This document shows, piece after piece, positions 16,388-25,389 of a DNA stretch of 64,000 nucleotides. The stretch comes from Streptomyces zaomyceticus (GTDB lineage: Bacteria > Actinomycetota > Actinomycetes > Streptomycetales > Streptomycetaceae). Position 1 is the stretch's first letter. Every line of letters begins with the position of its first letter. The stretch covers positions 1-64,000 of the forward strand of contig NZ_BNBZ01000037.1 of NCBI RefSeq assembly GCF_014656215.1, given 5' to 3'. Below the pieces are notes generated by a model. That model was not told the DNA's origin, ran no database searches, and saw only the letters and a program-made list of their open reading frames with translations. Both the position numbers and the translations under genes were made by a program.

Positions 16388-18762
16388 TACTGGCAGGCCT
16401 CGCAGGACTCGGGGTTCTCAAGGGAGCAGGCGAGGGCGTCCGCGTCGGGCGTCGCCTGCTGGACGGGGATGGTGGCCGCGGCCGTCGACGCCTGGGCGGC
16501 GCGGGCGATCCGGGTCGCCGGGCGGGAGCGCAGGTAGTACGTCGTCTTCAGACCCTGCTTCCAGGCGTACGCGTACATCGACGACAGCTTGCCGATCGTC
16601 GGCGTCTCCAGGAACAGGTTCAGCGACTGCGACTGGTCCAGGAACGGCGTCCGGGCGGCGGCCATGTCGATCAGGCCGCGCTGCGGGATCTCCCACGCCG
16701 TGCGGTACAGCTCGCGCACCTCGGCGGGGACCCAGGTGAAGCCGGCCACCGAGCCGTTGGCGTCGCGCAGCGCCTCACGGGTCTGCGCGTCCCACACGCC
16801 GAGCTTCTTCAGCTCGTCGACCAGGTAGGAGTTGACCTGGAGGAACTCGCCGGACAGCGTCTCGCGCTTGAAGAGGTTCGAGACCTGCGGCTCGATGCAC
16901 TCGTAGACACCGGCGATCGAGGCGATCGTGGCGGTGGGCGCGATGGCGAGGAGCAGCGAGTTGCGCATGCCGACGGCGGCGATCCGCTCGCGCAGCGCGG
17001 CCCAGCGCTCCGGCCAGTTGAGCTCCACGTCGTAGTGGTCCGGGTGCAGCACACCGCGGGCCGCGCGGGTCTTGTCCCAGGCGGGGACCGGACCGCTGCG
17101 CTCGGCGAGGTCGGCGGAGGCCTCGTACGCGGCGAGCATGATGCGCTCGGCGATACGGGTGGACAGCGCGCGCGCCTCGGGGGAGTCGAACGGCATCTTC
17201 AGCTGGAAGAAGACGTCCTGGAGGCCCATCGCGCCCAGGCCCACCGGCCGCCAGCGGGCGTTGGAGCGGCCCGCCTGCTCGGTCGGGTAGAAGTTGATGT
17301 CGACGACCCGGTCGAGGAAGGTGACGGCCGTACGGACGGTGGCGTCGAGCCGCTCCCAGTCGATGTCCCCGCCGGTCACGAAGGACCCCAGGTTGACCGA
17401 GCCGAGGTTGCAGACGGCCGTCTCGCCGTCGTTGGTGACCTCGATGATCTCGGTGCAGAGGTTCGAGGAGTGGACGACCGTGCCCGGCTCGGCGGTCTGG
17501 TTGGCCGTCCGGTTCGAGGCGTCCTTGAAGGTCATCCAGCCGTTGCCGGTCTGGGCCAGGGTCCGCATCATCCGGCCGTACAGGTCACGGGCCGGCATCG
17601 TCTTGCGGGCCAGGCCCGCCGCCTCGGCCTTGTGGTACGCGGCGTCGAACTCCTCGCCCCACAGGTCGACCAGCTCGGGCACGTCCGCCGGGGAGAACAG
17701 CGACCAGTCGGCGTCCGCGTTGACGCGGCGCATGAACTCGTCCGGGATCCAGTGCGCCAGGTTCAGGTTGTGCGTACGGCGCTGGTCCTCACCCGTGTTG
17801 TCGCGGAGCTCCAGGAACTCCTCGATGTCCGCGTGCCAGGTCTCCAGGTAGACGGCGGCGGCGCCCTTGCGACGGCCGCCCTGGTTCACGGCGGCGACGG
17901 AGGCGTCCAGCGTCTTCAGGAACGGCACGATGCCGTTGGAGTGCCCGTTGGTGCCGCGGATCAGCGAACCGCGGGCCCGGATGCGGGAGTACGAGAGGCC
18001 GATGCCGCCCGCGTGCTTCGAGAGGCGCGCCACCTGGTGGTAGCGGTCGTAGATGGAGTCCAGCTCGTCCTGCGGGGAGTCCAGGAGGTAGCAGGAGGAC
18101 ATCTGCGGGTGGCGGGTGCCGGAGTTGAAGAGCGTGGGGGAGGACGGCAGGTAGTCGAGCCGGCTCATCAGGCCGTACAGCGCGGCGACCTCGTCGAGCG
18201 CGCGGACGCTGTCGTCCTCCGCGAGACCGCAGGCCACCCGGAGCATGAAGTGCTGCGGGGTCTCGATCACCTTGCGGGTGATCGGGTGGCGCAGCAGGTA
18301 GCGCGAGTAGAGGGTGCGCAGACCGAAGTAGCCGAAGCGGTCGTCGGCGGCCCCGTCGATCGTCGCGTCCAGCCGCTCCGCGTGCAGCGCGACGAACTCG
18401 GCGGTGCGGTCGGCGATCAGACCCTCGCGGTGCCCCACGGCGACGGAGGCGGAGAAGGAGAACGAGCCCTGTCCGGCCGCCTCGTCGGCGATGGTGATGG
18501 TCAGGAGCCGGGCGGCGAGCCGGGAGTACGCCGGGTCGTCGGCGATCAGACCGGCGGACGCCTCGGTGGCCAGCTCGCGCAGTTCCGCCTCGTCCGCCAC
18601 GGCGCTGCGGCCGCGGAGCGCGGCGGCGGCGACCTTGCCGGGGTCGGTGTCGGGGAGATCGGCGGTGAGGTCGGTCAGGGTCCGCAGCAGTACGGTCCCG
18701 GGGCCGTCGCTCTCGACCGCGGAAGCCTCGGCGGAAGCCGGATCGGCGGGCGCGATGGTCAC
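16387..18762 (-). CDS. nrdA: Class Ia ribonucleotide reductase, large subunit
   Basis: The catalytic subunit reducing ribonucleoside diphosphates. Landmark residues are visible: SSCYLLDSPQ (redox Cys), SNLCTEI (thiyl-radical Cys with Asn and Glu), TAVCNLGS (partner Cys), KTTYYLRS (the Tyr pair of the radical path) and the C-terminal ESCEACQ (Cys pair re-reduced by thioredoxin). The first ~95 residues look like a reduced ATP-cone-type regulatory region. At 791 residues its length is usual. A long leader upstream holds a probable B12 riboswitch and NrdR boxes. Confidence 0.96.
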   Translation of the reverse strand: MTIAPADPASAEASAVESDGPGTVLLRTLTDLTADLPDTDPGKVAAAALRGRSAVADEAELRELATEASAGLIADDPAYSRLAARLLTITIADEAAGQGSFSFSASVAVGHREGLIADRTAEFVALHAERLDATIDGAADDRFGYFGLRTLYSRYLLRHPITRKVIETPQHFMLRVACGLAEDDSVRALDEVAALYGLMSRLDYLPSSPTLFNSGTRHPQMSSCYLLDSPQDELDSIYDRYHQVARLSKHAGGIGLSYSRIRARGSLIRGTNGHSNGIVPFLKTLDASVAAVNQGGRRKGAAAVYLETWHADIEEFLELRDNTGEDQRRTHNLNLAHWIPDEFMRRVNADADWSLFSPADVPELVDLWGEEFDAAYHKAEAAGLARKTMPARDLYGRMMRTLAQTGNGWMTFKDASNRTANQTAEPGTVVHSSNLCTEIIEVTNDGETAVCNLGSVNLGSFVTGGDIDWERLDATVRTAVTFLDRVVDINFYPTEQAGRSNARWRPVGLGAMGLQDVFFQLKMPFDSPEARALSTRIAERIMLAAYEASADLAERSGPVPAWDKTRAARGVLHPDHYDVELNWPERWAALRERIAAVGMRNSLLLAIAPTATIASIAGVYECIEPQVSNLFKRETLSGEFLQVNSYLVDELKKLGVWDAQTREALRDANGSVAGFTWVPAEVRELYRTAWEIPQRGLIDMAAARTPFLDQSQSLNLFLETPTIGKLSSMYAYAWKQGLKTTYYLRSRPATRIARAAQASTAAATIPVQQATPDADALACSLENPESCEACQ

Positions 18763-18804
18763 GTGGGGGCTCTCCCTCGCTCGGCTCGGGGCCGCGGCGG
18801 GGGA

Positions 18805-18925
18805 AGGCGGGCAGACGGGCGTCCAGGCACGGGACGCGACGCTTCCACCGGCCCACTCCGCGAGGCCCGGACGTCATTGGCACCCGGAACGGTCGGACCG
18901 GATGCGCCGTCGTCAGGTCGTCGGA
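18805..18925 (-). promoter_or_regulatory. Probable adenosylcobalamin riboswitch of nrdAB
   Basis: Read on the minus strand, the ~250-nt nrdA leader contains CCGTTCCGGGTGCCAATGA and CTCGCGGAGTGGGCC, resembling the conserved GGTGC and CCGC-ACTG core of cobalamin riboswitches. GTGCCTGGACGCCCGTCTGCC follows at the B12-box position. S. coelicolor nrdABS is known to be repressed by coenzyme B12 through such an element, so that the class II enzyme is used when B12 is available. The match is by eye and boundaries are approximate. Confidence 0.65.
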
Positions 18926-19021
18926 CTCACGTCGTACGAATTCGTCGTATCCGTACGAAGCACACCGTTGCGGGACAGTTCCGGATTCGCGCCGGATTCC
19001 CCTGCGTCGACAGCGAGGACG

Positions 19022-19069
19022 AGCATACATGTGGGGGGCGTCGCTTGCCGCACCCCCCACATGTTGTGT
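19022..19069 (-). promoter_or_regulatory. nrdAB promoter with tandem NrdR boxes
   Basis: Two ACATGT-centred boxes, GCATACATGTGGGGGG (19023-19038) and CCCCCCACATGTTGTG (19053-19068), resemble the NrdR consensus (acaCwAyATrTwGtgt). Their centres are 32 bp apart, about three helical turns, as is usual for NrdR pairs. On the minus strand TATGCT (19022-19027) is a plausible -10. NrdR would repress the operon when dATP is high. Confidence 0.7.
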
Positions 19070-19080
19070 CGCCCCCCGGC

Positions 19081-19581
19081 TCAGAACTCCAAGGCGTAGG
19101 TGCGCAGGCGGTGGTCGGGAATCGGCTCCCAGTCCCGGTCCGGGGTCCGGACGAAGCCCAGGCGGCCGTATATCCGGTGCGCGGAGACCATCGAGGCGTC
19201 CGTGGACAGCACGATGCGCCGGCACCCCGGCAGGGCCCTCGCGCGCTCGACACAGGCCCGTACGAGGGCCTCTCCGACGCCCCGGCCACGGGCCTCCCGG
19301 GAGACCACGAGCATCCGGAACTCGGCCTCGTCCTCGACCGCGATGTCCGCCCACGGAGTGTTGCCGGTGGCGAAGGTCACCCCGCCGAGGAGCCGCCCGT
19401 CGCCGTCCTCGGCGACGAGCACCTCGCTCTCGCGCGCCCGCCGCGCCGTGTCCCGGAGCACGTCCAGATACGAGTCCTCCGCCCCGTACTTCAGCAGTCC
19501 GTCGTTCAGATAGGTCCCCGCGGTGAGCTCACCGAGAGTCTCGTACTCCTCGGGCCGTACCGCCCTGATCGTGAAGTCCAT
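19081..19581 (-). CDS. GNAT-family N-acetyltransferase
   Basis: A 166-residue single-domain GNAT. The acetyl-CoA loop is EFRMLVVSREARGRGVGEALVRACVERAR (V/I-x-x-x-x-RGxGxG/A) and the C-terminal SAHRIYGRLGF is the usual motif B. Acceptor unknown. It lies immediately upstream of the nrdA promoter in the same direction, but its own stop is only 12 bp from the NrdR boxes, so it is probably transcribed separately. Confidence 0.85.
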   Translation of the reverse strand: MDFTIRAVRPEEYETLGELTAGTYLNDGLLKYGAEDSYLDVLRDTARRARESEVLVAEDGDGRLLGGVTFATGNTPWADIAVEDEAEFRMLVVSREARGRGVGEALVRACVERARALPGCRRIVLSTDASMVSAHRIYGRLGFVRTPDRDWEPIPDHRLRTYALEF

Positions 19582-19655
19582 GAGGGCAGTGTGCCTCCGC
19601 TCGCCCGTCGGCCCCCAACGGGTCGTCGGCGGCTCCGCCGTCCACCGGGGACGGC

Positions 19656-19694
19656 GAAGGCCGCCACGCCTCGGAAGGAAGCGGGGCGGCCTTC
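19656..19694 (-). terminator. Terminator of the symporter operon
   Basis: GAAGGCCGCC pairs perfectly with GGCGGCCTTC around a 19-base loop that can fold further. It lies about 50 bp beyond the symporter stop on the minus strand. Confidence 0.65.
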
Positions 19695-19746
19695 GTCAGG
19701 TCCGGCGGTGCCGGGACCGGAGAGCGGTGCCGGCGGGCGGCCGGGG

Positions 19747-21372
19747 TCAGTGCGTGTCGGCGCCGACCTTCGGGAGCTCGGTGCTGACTCCGCGGTCGCC
19801 GGCGTCGGCCGTGTAGTCCTCCGGGGAGGTCTCGTCGATGCCCTCGGGGGCCTTGACGGCCTTGAGGACGAAGGTGAGGACGACCGTGACGAGGACGTTG
19901 AGGACGAAGGCGGTGAGACCGATGTAGCCGATCTCGCCGATGCCCGGGATCTCGGCCGAGGAGCCGCCGAAGTGCTTCTGGGTCGGGCTGGCGACCCCGT
20001 ACGCGGCGATCGTGCCGTAGAGCATGCCGACGGCCCAGCCGGCGAGCAGCGCCCAGCGGTGGAACCAGCGGGTGAAGAGACCGCCGACCAGGGCCGGGAA
20101 GGTCTGCAGGATCCAGATGCCGCCGAGCAGCTGGAAGTTGATCGCGACCGTCTTGTCCATGGTGAGGACGAAGGCGAGCGCGCCGACCTTCACCAGGAGC
20201 GACACCAGCTTGGAGACCTTGGTCTCCTGCGCCGGGGTGGCGTCCGGCTTGATGAAGTCCTTGTAGATGTTGCGGGTGAAGAGGTTGGCCGCGGCGATCG
20301 ACATGATCGCGGCGGGGACGAGCGCGCCGATGCCGATCGCGGCGAACGCGACGCCCGCGAACCAGTCCGGGAACATGGTCTCGAAGAGCTGCGGGATGGC
20401 GAGCTGGCCGTTCTTCACCTGGATCCCGGCGGCGATCGCCATGAAGCCGAGCAGCGCGAGCAGGCCCAGCATCAGCGAGTACAGCGGCAGGATCGTGGTG
20501 TTGCGGCGGATGACCTCACGGCTCCGGGACGACAGCGTCGCCGTGATGGAGTGCGGGTACATGAAGAGCGCGAGCGCCGAGCCGAGCGCCAGCGTCGCGT
20601 ACGTCCACTGTCCGGCCTCACCGGGGACGAGCGAGCCGCGCGGCTTGCCGGTCGCCGGGTTGGTCTGCGCGTAGGCCTCGCCCGCCTTGGCGAAGATCTC
20701 GTCGAAGCCGCCCAGCTTGATCGGGATGTAGATGATCGCCACCGCGATGACGATGTAGATCAGGGTGTCCTTGACGAAGGCGATGAGCGCGGGGGCGCGC
20801 AGACCCGAGGAGTACGTGTACGCCGCGAGGACACCGAAGGCGATGAGGAGCGGCAGGTCCTTGATGAACCAGTGGGTGTTCTCGCCGCCGCCGACGCCCA
20901 TGACGTCCAGGACGGCCTGGATGCCGACGAGCTGGAGCGCGATGTACGGCATGGTCGCGAGGATGCCGGTGACGGCCACCGCGAGGGAGAGGCCCTTGGA
21001 GCCGAAGCGGCCGCGCACGAAGTCCGAGGTGGTGACGTACCCGTGCTTGTGCGAGACCGACCAGAGGCGCGGCAGGAAGGTGAAGATCAGCGGGTAGACC
21101 AGAATCGTGTACGGCACGGCGAAGAAGCCGGCCGCGCCCGCCGCGTAGATGGCCGCCGGGACGGCGACGAAGGTGTACGCGGTGTAGAGGTCGCCGCCGA
21201 GCAGGAACCAGGTCACCCAGGTGCCGAACGACCGGCCGCCGAGGCCCCATTCGTCGAGGCTGTTCTCGTTCTCGGCCCTGCGCCAGCGCGAGGCGAGGAA
21301 TCCCATGACCGTGACGGCCAGGAAGAAGAAGATGAAGACGGCGAGTGCGACGCCGTTCACGCCGTCCTTCAT
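19747..21372 (-). CDS. Sodium:solute symporter (SSS), MctP-like
   Basis: This 541-residue membrane protein has about 13 hydrophobic helices. The N-terminus FLASRWRRAENENSLDEWGLGGRSFGTWVTWFLLGGDLYTAYTFV and the helix GALVPAAIMSIAAANLFTRNIYKDF are typical of the SSS family. The closest group, as far as I can judge, is the MctP-type monocarboxylate permeases, which are usually preceded by a small DUF3311 protein as here. The exact substrate (lactate, pyruvate, acetate) is not readable from sequence. Confidence 0.85.
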   Translation of the reverse strand: MKDGVNGVALAVFIFFFLAVTVMGFLASRWRRAENENSLDEWGLGGRSFGTWVTWFLLGGDLYTAYTFVAVPAAIYAAGAAGFFAVPYTILVYPLIFTFLPRLWSVSHKHGYVTTSDFVRGRFGSKGLSLAVAVTGILATMPYIALQLVGIQAVLDVMGVGGGENTHWFIKDLPLLIAFGVLAAYTYSSGLRAPALIAFVKDTLIYIVIAVAIIYIPIKLGGFDEIFAKAGEAYAQTNPATGKPRGSLVPGEAGQWTYATLALGSALALFMYPHSITATLSSRSREVIRRNTTILPLYSLMLGLLALLGFMAIAAGIQVKNGQLAIPQLFETMFPDWFAGVAFAAIGIGALVPAAIMSIAAANLFTRNIYKDFIKPDATPAQETKVSKLVSLLVKVGALAFVLTMDKTVAINFQLLGGIWILQTFPALVGGLFTRWFHRWALLAGWAVGMLYGTIAAYGVASPTQKHFGGSSAEIPGIGEIGYIGLTAFVLNVLVTVVLTFVLKAVKAPEGIDETSPEDYTADAGDRGVSTELPKVGADTH

Positions 21373-21632
21373 CGCGCGTCACCTCCCTTGCGGGCGCGCT
21401 GGTCGAGCTGCCACAGCTTGTACGCGACCATGGTGAGCACGGTGGAGATCAGCACCCAGAGCATCTGGTACCAGTAGAAGAACGGGATGCCCGCGAGGAG
21501 CGGTTCGACCCTCGCGTAGGAGCTCACCCAGAGCATCGCCACGAACGGCGCGAACAGACAGAGGGCTATCACCACCCGCAGGGGTGTGATGGTGGGTTGT
21601 TTCCCTTGTGTCGCATCTGGTGTATCTGACAT
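21369..21632 (-). CDS. DUF3311 small membrane protein
   Basis: An 87-residue protein with two hydrophobic helices (VVIALCLFAPFVAMLW and FFYWYQMLWVLISTVLTMVAY) and a charged C-terminus, which is the DUF3311 pattern. These proteins regularly precede SSS symporters and may form a subunit, as YhdT/YhdP-like small partners do. It overlaps the symporter start by four bases (ATGA). The ATG at 21632 (MSDTPDATQG) is chosen over one 23 codons upstream whose extension lacks family similarity. Confidence 0.82.
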   Translation of the reverse strand: MSDTPDATQGKQPTITPLRVVIALCLFAPFVAMLWVSSYARVEPLLAGIPFFYWYQMLWVLISTVLTMVAYKLWQLDQRARKGGDAR

Positions 21633-21754
21633 GGCGATTGCCGTCCCCTCGCTGATCACCTCGGTAATGCTGGGGAAATCTAGGGGACGCTTCCGCTCCA
21701 TGGAACCCCTGTCCGCATAACGGATGTGACTTTGTCATTCGCCGGGGGAATGCA

Positions 21755-21786
21755 GAACGGCCGCACCCGGTGGGGTGCGGCCGTTC
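21755..21786 (-). terminator. Terminator of dasR
   Basis: A 14-bp perfect stem (GAACGGCCGCACCC and complement) with a four-base loop, about 75 bp past the dasR stop, beyond a short tandem repeat. Confidence 0.75.
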
Positions 21787-21788
21787 GT

Positions 21789-21849
21789 GTCGTACGGAGT
21801 CGTAAAGAGTCGTAAATAGTCGTACGGAGTCGTTACGGAGTCGTACGGA
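21789..21849. repeat. Six tandem copies of a 10-11 bp unit
   Basis: GTCGTACGGA, GTCGTAAAGA, GTCGTAAATA, GTCGTACGGA, GTCGTTACGGA and GTCGTACGGA follow each other without gaps between the dasR stop and its terminator. The lower GC content of two units stands out from the surroundings. Confidence 0.85.
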
Positions 21850-21862
21850 AAGGGAGAAAGGG

Positions 21863-22627
21863 TCAGCCGTTCGGGCGCTTCAGGCGCGCCACGAACTTGT
21901 ACCGGTCGCCGCGGTAGACCGACCGCACCCATTCGACCGGCTCGCCCTGGGCGTCCAGTGAATGACGGGAGAGCATCAGCATCGGCAGACCCACGTCGGT
22001 GCCGAGCAGTCCGGCCTCGCGCGGGGTGGCGAGGGAGGTCTCGATGGTCTCCTCGGCCTCGGCGAGGTGCACGTCGTACACCTCGGCGAGCGCGGTGTAC
22101 AAGGAGGTGTACTTCACCAGGGAACGCCGCAGCGCGGGGAAGCGCTTCGCCGAGAGATGGGTGGTCTCGATCGCCATCGGCTCGCCGCTCGCGAGCCGCA
22201 GCCGCTCGATGCGGAGCACCCGTCCGCCGGCCGTGATGTCGAGCAGCCCGGCGAGGGTGTCGTCGGCGGTGACATAGCCGATGTCGAGCAGCTGCGAGGT
22301 GGGCTCGAGGCCCTGGGCGCGCATGTCCTCCGTGTAGGAGGTGAGTTGCAGGGCCTGGGAGACCTTGGGCTTGGCCACGAAGGTGCCCTTGCCCTGGATG
22401 CGCTCCAGGCGGCCCTCGACGACCAGCTCCTGGAGGGCCTGGCGCACGGTGGTGCGCGAGGTGTCGAACTCGGCGGCGAGTGTGCGCTCGGGCGGGACCG
22501 GTGTGCCGGGCGGCAGGGTCTCCGTCATGTCGAGCAAATGCCGCTTCAGTCGGTAGTACTTGGGCACGCGCGCGGTACGGGTGGGGGCTCCACCCTCCGT
22601 CTCCGTGCTGCCCGCGTCCGTGGCCAT
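21863..22627 (-). CDS. dasR: GntR/HutC-family regulator DasR
   Basis: The global regulator of GlcNAc/chitin use that links nutrient state to development and antibiotics; glucosamine-6-phosphate releases it from dre sites. The N-terminal winged helix (YYRLKRHLLDMTETLPPGTPVPPERTLAAEFDTSRTTVRQALQELVVEGRLERIQGKGTFVA) and the UTRA effector domain are near-identical to what I recall of S. coelicolor DasR. The ATG at 22627 gives 254 residues, the usual length; the upstream in-frame start would add 24 residues not seen in the family. It is divergent from dasA. Confidence 0.96.
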   Translation of the reverse strand: MATDAGSTETEGGAPTRTARVPKYYRLKRHLLDMTETLPPGTPVPPERTLAAEFDTSRTTVRQALQELVVEGRLERIQGKGTFVAKPKVSQALQLTSYTEDMRAQGLEPTSQLLDIGYVTADDTLAGLLDITAGGRVLRIERLRLASGEPMAIETTHLSAKRFPALRRSLVKYTSLYTALAEVYDVHLAEAEETIETSLATPREAGLLGTDVGLPMLMLSRHSLDAQGEPVEWVRSVYRGDRYKFVARLKRPNG

Positions 22628-22773
22628 GGCCTGCCTTCCCGACTCCTGTGCTGCTGCCGTCACCGGCTCCTCCGTCTGTCGCGGCTCACATGGTGGCACG
22701 GACCGGTCACGGGTCGTCGCCCTCCCTCAGGTGTCGGTCCGATAACGGACGCGACTGCCCTTCTTATACACCC

Positions 22774-22824
22774 TTGACACCCCTAAAGGTCTAGGCCAAG
22801 CTCCGGGTACTGGTCTAAACCATT
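22774..22824 (+). promoter_or_regulatory. dasA promoter with two DasR (dre) sites
   Basis: TTGACA (22774-22779) with CAAGCT 17 bp on (22797-22802) is a likely promoter. AAAGGTCTAGGCCAAG (22785-22800) overlaps it and ACTGGTCTAAACCATT (22809-22824) lies just downstream; both match the dre consensus ACTGGTCTAGACCAGT, the second more closely. DasR binding would block dasABC and possibly dasR. Confidence 0.85.
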
Positions 22825-22912
22825 AAAGACCAGGTCCCAGCCCCACGAGCACTACCCGACGTATGTCTTCGCGCGGTGGGCAGGGGTTGCAGGCATCCCT
22901 GAGGAGGGTGGC

Positions 22913-24208
22913 GTGAAGCGCAAGCTCATCGCGGCGATCGGCGTCGCAGGCATGATGGTCTCTATCGCTGCGTGTGGTTCCGACAGTGACAAGGGTAAGG
23001 ACGGCGCCAAGGCGCCGGCCGGGGGCGACAAGACCCTGACCGTCTGGGTCATGGACGGTTCCGCGCCGGACGCCTGGATGGCCGAGGTGAACAAGGCCTT
23101 CGAGGCCAAGCACCCGGGCGTCAAGGTCAAGGTCGAGAAGCAGGTCTGGAACGGCATCCAGGAGAAGGTCACCACCGCCCTCTCCGAGGACACCCCGCCG
23201 GACGTCCTGGAGCTCGGCAACACCCAGACCGCCGGCTACGCGGTCACCGGCGGTCTCGCCGACCTGACGGGCGACAAGACCAAGCTCGGCTACGACGCCT
23301 GGAACAAGGGCATGGTCGCCTCCAACGAGCTGGACGGCAAGCTCTACTCCGCTCCGTGGTACGCCGCCAGCCGCGTCGTCATCTACGACAAGGCCGCCTA
23401 CAAGAAGGCCGGCGTCACCCCGCCGAAGACCCGCGCCGAGTGGATCGACGGTCTGAAGAAGCTCAAGGCCGCCGACCCGAAGTCGCAGGCGATCTACCTG
23501 CCGGGTCAGTCCTGGTACGTGCTCGCCGGCCTCATCTGGGACGAGGGCAGCGACCTCGCGGTCAAGGACGGCGACAAGTGGAAGGGCAACCTGTCCTCCC
23601 CCGAGGCCGTCAACGCCGTGAACTTCTACAAGGAGCTGGCGTCCTACTCCACCGCTCCGAAGGACAAGGACGAGGCGACCCCGCAGCAGTCCACCGACGT
23701 CGTCCCCAAGGGCGGCGTGGCGTCCTGGATCGGCCTCGGCTGGGAGGCCGGCGGCGCGATCGACGCCATGAAGAAGGCCGGCAAGACGGCCGACTTCGGC
23801 TACTTCCCGATCCCGGGCAAGACCGCTGACAAGCCGGGCTCCGTCTTCCTCGGCGGCTCGAACCTCGCCATCGCCGAGCGCTCCCAGAACAAGGAGCTCG
23901 CGAAGGAGTGGCTGGCCCTCGCCGCCGGCAAGGAGTACATGACCACGTACGCGAAGGCCACCGAGGGTGCGCTGCTCCCGAACCAGGACGGCGCGCAGTT
24001 CAAGCCGGCCGCCGGTTCCTTCGCCGAGTCGATGGCCGTGTCGTCCGCGTCCGGCAAGGTCACCCCGGTGACGCCGGGCTGGGCGAACGTCGAGACCGCG
24101 CCGAACCCGATCAAGGACTTCATGACGAAGGTCCTGAAGGGCGAGGACGCCAAGGCGGCCGGCGAGGCGGCCGACAAGGTCATCAACGAGCGCATCAACC
24201 AGCAGTAA
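22913..24208 (+). CDS. dasA: Chitobiose ABC transporter, binding lipoprotein
   Basis: The extracellular solute-binding protein of the N,N'-diacetylchitobiose importer. The 431 residues start with a lipoprotein signal peptide (MKRKLIAAIGVAGMMVSIAACGSDSDKG, lipobox IAAC at ~18-21), followed by a family 1 binding-protein fold (KTLTVWVMDGSAPDAWMAEVNKAFEAKHPG). GAGGAGGG at 22901-22908 sets the GTG start. It is the first gene of dasABC, behind two dre sites. A hairpin downstream probably makes dasA the most abundant product. Confidence 0.95.
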   Translation: MKRKLIAAIGVAGMMVSIAACGSDSDKGKDGAKAPAGGDKTLTVWVMDGSAPDAWMAEVNKAFEAKHPGVKVKVEKQVWNGIQEKVTTALSEDTPPDVLELGNTQTAGYAVTGGLADLTGDKTKLGYDAWNKGMVASNELDGKLYSAPWYAASRVVIYDKAAYKKAGVTPPKTRAEWIDGLKKLKAADPKSQAIYLPGQSWYVLAGLIWDEGSDLAVKDGDKWKGNLSSPEAVNAVNFYKELASYSTAPKDKDEATPQQSTDVVPKGGVASWIGLGWEAGGAIDAMKKAGKTADFGYFPIPGKTADKPGSVFLGGSNLAIAERSQNKELAKEWLALAAGKEYMTTYAKATEGALLPNQDGAQFKPAAGSFAESMAVSSASGKVTPVTPGWANVETAPNPIKDFMTKVLKGEDAKAAGEAADKVINERINQQ

Positions 24209-24220
24209 TCCGTAGCCAGG

Positions 24221-24251
24221 TGGTGCGGCCGGTGTCGCACCGGCCGCACCA
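24221..24251 (+). terminator. Attenuating hairpin between dasA and dasB
   Basis: A 14-bp perfect stem (TGGTGCGGCCGGTG and complement) with a three-base loop and no T-tract lies 13 bp past dasA, inside the operon. Such hairpins commonly protect the binding-protein mRNA or reduce read-through into the permease genes. Confidence 0.7.
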
Positions 24252-24366
24252 CCGGCGCTTGCAGTGACGCTTTGCAGTGACGCATCGCACGCAGTGACCA
24301 GCGGCCCGCTCCCCCGGGCCGTGCCCCGGTGGGCGCGGGAGCCCCAGAACCGCGAGGAATAAGACC

Positions 24367-25389
24367 ATGACCGTGGACTCCCAGGGGACGGCCAGCGCCG
24401 CTCCTCAGGACGCGCCCGGGAGGGCGGCAGGGAAGTCTCAGACTCCGCCATCCCCTTCCGGCTCGAAGGAAGTCCTTCAGCCCTCGCGCGGCAGACGCTC
24501 GCTGCCGAGTGGGCTGCTGCCCTATCTGCTCGTCGCGCCGGCCCTGCTGTCCATGGCGGTGCTCCTGCTCTACCCGCTGATCCGCAATGTGATGCTCTCC
24601 TTCCAGCAGCTCAACCGGAAAGAGTTCATCACCCGTGAGACGGTCTGGATCGGCTTCGACAACTACACGGACCTGCTGAGCGACTCCCAGTTCTGGACGG
24701 TCGTCGTCCGAAGCGTGGTCTTCACCGCCGTCAACGTCGCCCTGATCATGGCCATCGGCACGGGCGTCGGTCTGCTGCTGAACCGCCTCGGCAAGAAGAT
24801 GCGACTGGTCCTCTCGCTGGCCCTGATGCTCGCCTGGGCCATGCCGATCATCGCCTCCGTCACCGTCTTCCGCTGGCTCTTCGACGAGCAGTTCGGTGTC
24901 GTCAACTGGCTCATGCGCACGCTCGGCTTCTCGGGCTACGAGCAGCACAACTGGTTCGAGACGGGCTTCTCCACCCTCGTCATCATCCTGATCCTGCTCG
25001 TCTGGGGCTCGGTCCCCTTCGTCGCCCTCAACATGTACGCCGCCCTGACCACGGTCGGGACGGAGCTGTACGAGGCCGCCAAGATGGACGGCGCGAGCGG
25101 CTGGCGGACCTTCTGGTCCGTGGTCTTCCCGAACCTCAAGTCCTTCTTCATGATCACGACGTTCCTGGAGATCATCTGGATCTTCAAGGCGTTCGCCCAG
25201 GTCTACGCCATGAACCAGGGCGGTCCCGACCGAGGCTCCGAGACGCTCCCCGTCTTCGCCTACATCGAGGGTGTCGGCCAGTTCCACTACGGTGTCGCCG
25301 CCGCCATCTCCGTCCTGACGATCGTGATGCTCATCGCGGTCATGTCCTTCTACTTCCGCCTGATCCTGAAGCAGGAGGAGGAGCTGTGA
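24367..25389 (+). CDS. dasB: Chitobiose ABC transporter, permease DasB
   Basis: MalF-type permease of 340 residues with a ~45-residue cytoplasmic N-terminal tail and six membrane helices. The EAA loop that contacts the ATPase reads LYEAAKMDGASGWRTFWSVVFPNLK. No ATPase gene is in the cluster; in Streptomyces the shared ATPase MsiK energises such importers from elsewhere. It overlaps dasC by four bases. Confidence 0.93.
   Translation: MTVDSQGTASAAPQDAPGRAAGKSQTPPSPSGSKEVLQPSRGRRSLPSGLLPYLLVAPALLSMAVLLLYPLIRNVMLSFQQLNRKEFITRETVWIGFDNYTDLLSDSQFWTVVVRSVVFTAVNVALIMAIGTGVGLLLNRLGKKMRLVLSLALMLAWAMPIIASVTVFRWLFDEQFGVVNWLMRTLGFSGYEQHNWFETGFSTLVIILILLVWGSVPFVALNMYAALTTVGTELYEAAKMDGASGWRTFWSVVFPNLKSFFMITTFLEIIWIFKAFAQVYAMNQGGPDRGSETLPVFAYIEGVGQFHYGVAAAISVLTIVMLIAVMSFYFRLILKQEEEL

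Noticed and set aside
17035..21477. A very long plus-strand open frame (about 1480 codons)
   Set aside because: It is antisense to nrdA, the GNAT gene and the symporter. Its composition (Arg/Gly/Val/Glu-rich) is the usual antisense artefact of high-GC genes.
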